This document shows positions 16,677-19,335 of a DNA stretch of 19,335 bases, piece by piece. The position numbers and the translations under genes are program-made. Where the stretch lies: NCBI GenBank assembly GCA_035438985.1, contig DAORJK010000031.1, positions 1 to 19,335 of the forward strand. The letters are read 5' to 3'. The notes under the pieces were generated by a model, which was not told where the DNA came from, did not search any database, and was given only the letters and a program-made list of their open reading frames with translations. The first letter of the stretch is position 1; each line of letters begins with the position of its first letter. Source of the DNA: UBA4408 sp002389785 (lineage in GTDB: Bacteria > Bacteroidota > Bacteroidia > UBA4408).

Positions 16677-19335
16677 ATGAAAAAAAACTACACTTCAAAT
16701 AATCAAAAGACTAAACTGGTACTGTGCGCTTTGCTTGCTGTTTTTTTGGTGTATAGCAACAATGTAATGGCACTCATAAACTCATACGGGTTTAGTTCCA
16801 ATTTAGCGACCTATTCACCAATCAGTGGTGGAACAATTTTAGGAACCAATACAACTGATGATGAACGCTTTGTTGACCCTAACAATTTAACCGGTAGTAC
16901 CGGTATTCTAACAGGAGTTGGTTTTCCAATTGGTTTTAACTTTAACTATGATGGAGTAAATTACGATGTATTTGGAGTTAATGCCAATGGATGGATAGTG
17001 CTTGGAAACAATGCTTTAGTTGATTTAAATGCTCCTAACTATGGACCAATTTCGGGAACCGGTGGAACAAACATTATTGCAGCCTTGGCTCGCGACATAC
17101 AAGCTCAAACCGGTGCAAGCATCGAATTTAAAACCATAGGGATTGCTCCTAATCAAACTTTAGTTGTGCAATGGAATAATTACAAGAAATACGGAACCAA
17201 TGGAACCAACGACTCGATCAATTTTCAAATACGTTTAAACGAAACCAGTAATTCAATTCAATGTGTGTATGGAAGTATCGTATTAAATTCCAACACCGCC
17301 GACGCGCAAGTAGGACTAAGAGGACTTGATCCAACAGATTATAATAACCGTGAAACTTCTACTAATTGGGGAGCAACTGTATTAGGAAGCTCTAATTCAG
17401 CTTTTTGTGCCTTTTCAAGCACGGTCTTTCCATTAAATGGTACCACCTTTACTTGGACGGTTCCATTGCCCTGCAGCGGAACACCCACCGCAGGTACTGC
17501 GCTGTCCTCTGTGATTAATTCATGTCCAAGTACTCCTTTTGGCTTATCGCTTACCGGTAATACAATTGCAACAGCACTCAGCTATCAATGGCAAATTTCA
17601 CCAACCGGATCTTCGTGGACAAATATAGCAGGTGCTACTGCTTTAAATCAATCAATGACACAATCATCGCCAAACTTTTACCGCTGTATCGTAACTTGTG
17701 TTGGATCATCTGATACTTCGAGTCAAGTATTTGTTGGAACTAATTCATTTATTACTTGCTATTGCACATCAGGGGCTACAAGTACTTTTGATGATGATAT
17801 CGGAAATGTAACCTTCGGCTCAATTAACAATGGAGTAGGTACACCAGCTACACAAAATTCAACCTCAATAAATACCTATACCGATTTTACCAATTTACCT
17901 GTACAAACATTTTTACAAGGAATTAATTATCCTATATCTATAACGCAAATAAATTCAGCAGGATTTTATGCCTGTAGAATTGCTGCTTTTATTGATTACG
18001 ATCAAAACGGGGTGTTTGACACTACCTCTGAAAAAATATACACCGGAGTAACCAATGCCAATGTGGGTGGGAACATTGTTTCAGGAACTGTAACTATTCC
18101 CTTGACTTCAACACCCGGAAATACCTTAATGCGCGTTGTTTTGTTAGAAGGACTTTTCAATACTATGACTCCGTGTGGAACCTATACTTGGGGCGAAACA
18201 GAAGATTATATAGTAAATATTCAAGCAGCTGTGCCATGTACAGCTCCTCCAACTGCAGGTATGGCTTATGCTAACGATTCTACTGTGTGTCCTTCGGTTA
18301 ATTACAATTTAAACTTACAAGGAAGTTCCATCGCTTCCGGATTAAGTTACCAATGGGAAAAATCAAGTAATGGAACAACTTGGTCTGCTATTTCGGGAGC
18401 CACAGCAATAAACTATCAAACCTCACAAACCAGTGATAATTACTACCGTTGTATTGTAAGCTGTTTAGGTGTACCCGATACTTCAACTGTGGTATTTATT
18501 TCAACCAATAGCTTCACCACTTGCTATTGTGCATCCAATGCTACCGACCCTGCCGATAGCGATATTGGAAATGTGAGTTTGGGCGCACTCAACAATGGAA
18601 ATCCAAATCCGGCTGTGAATAATACAAATGCTACTGCTACTTACACCAATTATACTTCTGTAACCGCACCGGTATTGTTACAGGGTATTAATTATCCTAT
18701 TTCAATTACGCAAATCAGCCAGTTTAATTTTAATGCCTGCAATGTAAAAGCGTATATCGATTACAATCAAAACGGTATTTATGACCCGGCAACCGAAGAA
18801 GTTTTTTCAAACCAAACAACTGCTAACCAAGGGGGAAATGTAGTGAGTGGTGTTATTACCATTCCGCTTACTGCATTAAACGGACTTACCGGTATGCGTG
18901 TAGTGCTGGTTGAAGGAACTTTTAATACCGTAACACCTTGTGGCACTTATTTTAATGGTGAAACCGAAGATTACGTAGTTGACATTCAAACTCCGTTGCC
19001 GTGTACTACCCCACCTGTTGCTGGTGTTGCGGTAAGTTCGGCCCCATCGGTTTGCGCTAACGCTCCATTTGATTTAAATTTAACCGGTAGTGCAAATGCC
19101 TCAGGTTTAACCTATCAATGGCAAGAATCGAGCAATGGTACTAACTGGAATGACATCGTAGGAGCTACTTCAATTCTTTACTCTTACGCTCAGCTTACGG
19201 CAACCCATTACCGATGTGTAGTTACCTGCAGCGGTATTCAGTCAAACTCAACACCTGTATTGGTTGGCATGAATTCTTTTTTTAGCTGCTACTGCACCAG
19301 TGGCGCTACCAGCACCGGCGACGACGATATTGGAA
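16677..19335 (+). CDS. Large secreted GEVED/Ig-like repeat protein, paralogue 3 (3' end outside window)
   Basis: The frame opens at ATG 16677 and stays open for 886 codons to the window edge without a stop. A signal peptide (core 14-26, probable cleavage after VMA at 30-32) precedes a head domain of about 33-264. This head contains TYSPISGGTILGT, GFNFNYDGVNYDVFGVNANGW and VQWNNYKKYGT segments, a beta-rich domain often seen at the front of Bacteroidota T9SS cargo and different from the head of paralogue 2. Then come an Ig-like module (265-360) and GEVED modules beginning at C361, C616 and C871, exactly 255 residues apart, closing with GETEDY at 506-511 and 761-766; the third is cut by the window. 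By analogy with its neighbours the missing end should hold more modules and a T9SS sorting domain. The role is probably structural or adhesive at the cell surface; no enzyme domain is visible. Confidence 0.9.
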   Translation, partial: MKKNYTSNNQKTKLVLCALLAVFLVYSNNVMALINSYGFSSNLATYSPISGGTILGTNTTDDERFVDPNNLTGSTGILTGVGFPIGFNFNYDGVNYDVFGVNANGWIVLGNNALVDLNAPNYGPISGTGGTNIIAALARDIQAQTGASIEFKTIGIAPNQTLVVQWNNYKKYGTNGTNDSINFQIRLNETSNSIQCVYGSIVLNSNTADAQVGLRGLDPTDYNNRETSTNWGATVLGSSNSAFCAFSSTVFPLNGTTFTWTVPLPCSGTPTAGTALSSVINSCPSTPFGLSLTGNTIATALSYQWQISPTGSSWTNIAGATALNQSMTQSSPNFYRCIVTCVGSSDTSSQVFVGTNSFITCYCTSGATSTFDDDIGNVTFGSINNGVGTPATQNSTSINTYTDFTNLPVQTFLQGINYPISITQINSAGFYACRIAAFIDYDQNGVFDTTSEKIYTGVTNANVGGNIVSGTVTIPLTSTPGNTLMRVVLLEGLFNTMTPCGTYTWGETEDYIVNIQAAVPCTAPPTAGMAYANDSTVCPSVNYNLNLQGSSIASGLSYQWEKSSNGTTWSAISGATAINYQTSQTSDNYYRCIVSCLGVPDTSTVVFISTNSFTTCYCASNATDPADSDIGNVSLGALNNGNPNPAVNNTNATATYTNYTSVTAPVLLQGINYPISITQISQFNFNACNVKAYIDYNQNGIYDPATEEVFSNQTTANQGGNVVSGVITIPLTALNGLTGMRVVLVEGTFNTVTPCGTYFNGETEDYVVDIQTPLPCTTPPVAGVAVSSAPSVCANAPFDLNLTGSANASGLTYQWQESSNGTNWNDIVGATSILYSYAQLTATHYRCVVTCSGIQSNSTPVLVGMNSFFSCYCTSGATSTGDDDIG
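18522..19335 (+). repeat. Second copy of the duplicated GEVED-Ig-GEVED segment (see 14267-15080)
   Basis: Colinear with 14267-15080 at the same 765-bp module spacing and with matching module identities in the same order. It may extend past the window edge. Confidence 0.8.

Noticed and set aside
9502..19335. CRISPR-like or satellite repeat array
   Set aside because: The periodicity is about 765 bp, in frame, diverged at synonymous sites, and fully explained by repeated protein modules.

Overview
The window looks like Bacteroidota chromosome: AT-rich DNA, several proteins ending in type IX secretion (T9SS) type A sorting domains, GEVED modules, starts without clear Shine-Dalgarno sequences, and promoter boxes of the Bacteroidota form TAnnTTTG. 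No 16S or other phylogenetic marker RNA is present, so I do not name a genus.

Layout. (1) Positions 1-1087: two direct 19-bp repeats resembling the end of an IS21-family element, followed at once by the C-terminal remnant of a secreted fibronectin-like repeat protein with a T9SS tail. The reading frame begins in the middle of a repeat, so the gene was probably cut by the element. (2) 1129-3162 (+): a DUF255/thioredoxin-domain protein with a glycosidase-like helical barrel (SSP411/YyaL family). (3) 3297-9170 (-): a housekeeping block in the order der (ribosome-assembly GTPase), rbfA (30S maturation factor), a SAM-dependent methyltransferase, a LolC/E-type FtsX permease, and, after a gap, an ABC-F ATPase. 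(4) 9215-9414: a divergent control region with a promoter box for each direction, nested inverted repeats, and a terminator-like hairpin in the der leader. (5) 9415 to the window end (+): three tandem paralogous genes for large secreted proteins built from alternating GEVED and Ig-like modules with a repeat period of about 255 residues. The third gene starts at 16677 and runs off the window without a stop.

How the parts work together. der, rbfA and the ABC-F gene all act on ribosome assembly or translation. The permease would need an ATPase encoded elsewhere. The three GEVED proteins are predicted to cross the inner membrane by Sec, the outer membrane by T9SS, and to sit on the cell surface or be released, probably as long calcium- and disulfide-stabilised rods. 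No T9SS machinery genes are in the window.

The parts most worth a second look are the modular GEVED/Ig array (two GEVED subtypes in a fixed order, and a colinear 255-codon duplication between genes), the der leader hairpin, the nearly leaderless rbfA promoter, and the insertion-sequence junction at the left edge. I saw no CRISPR array, tRNA, rRNA or defence system, and no stretch over 300 bases is without a gene.
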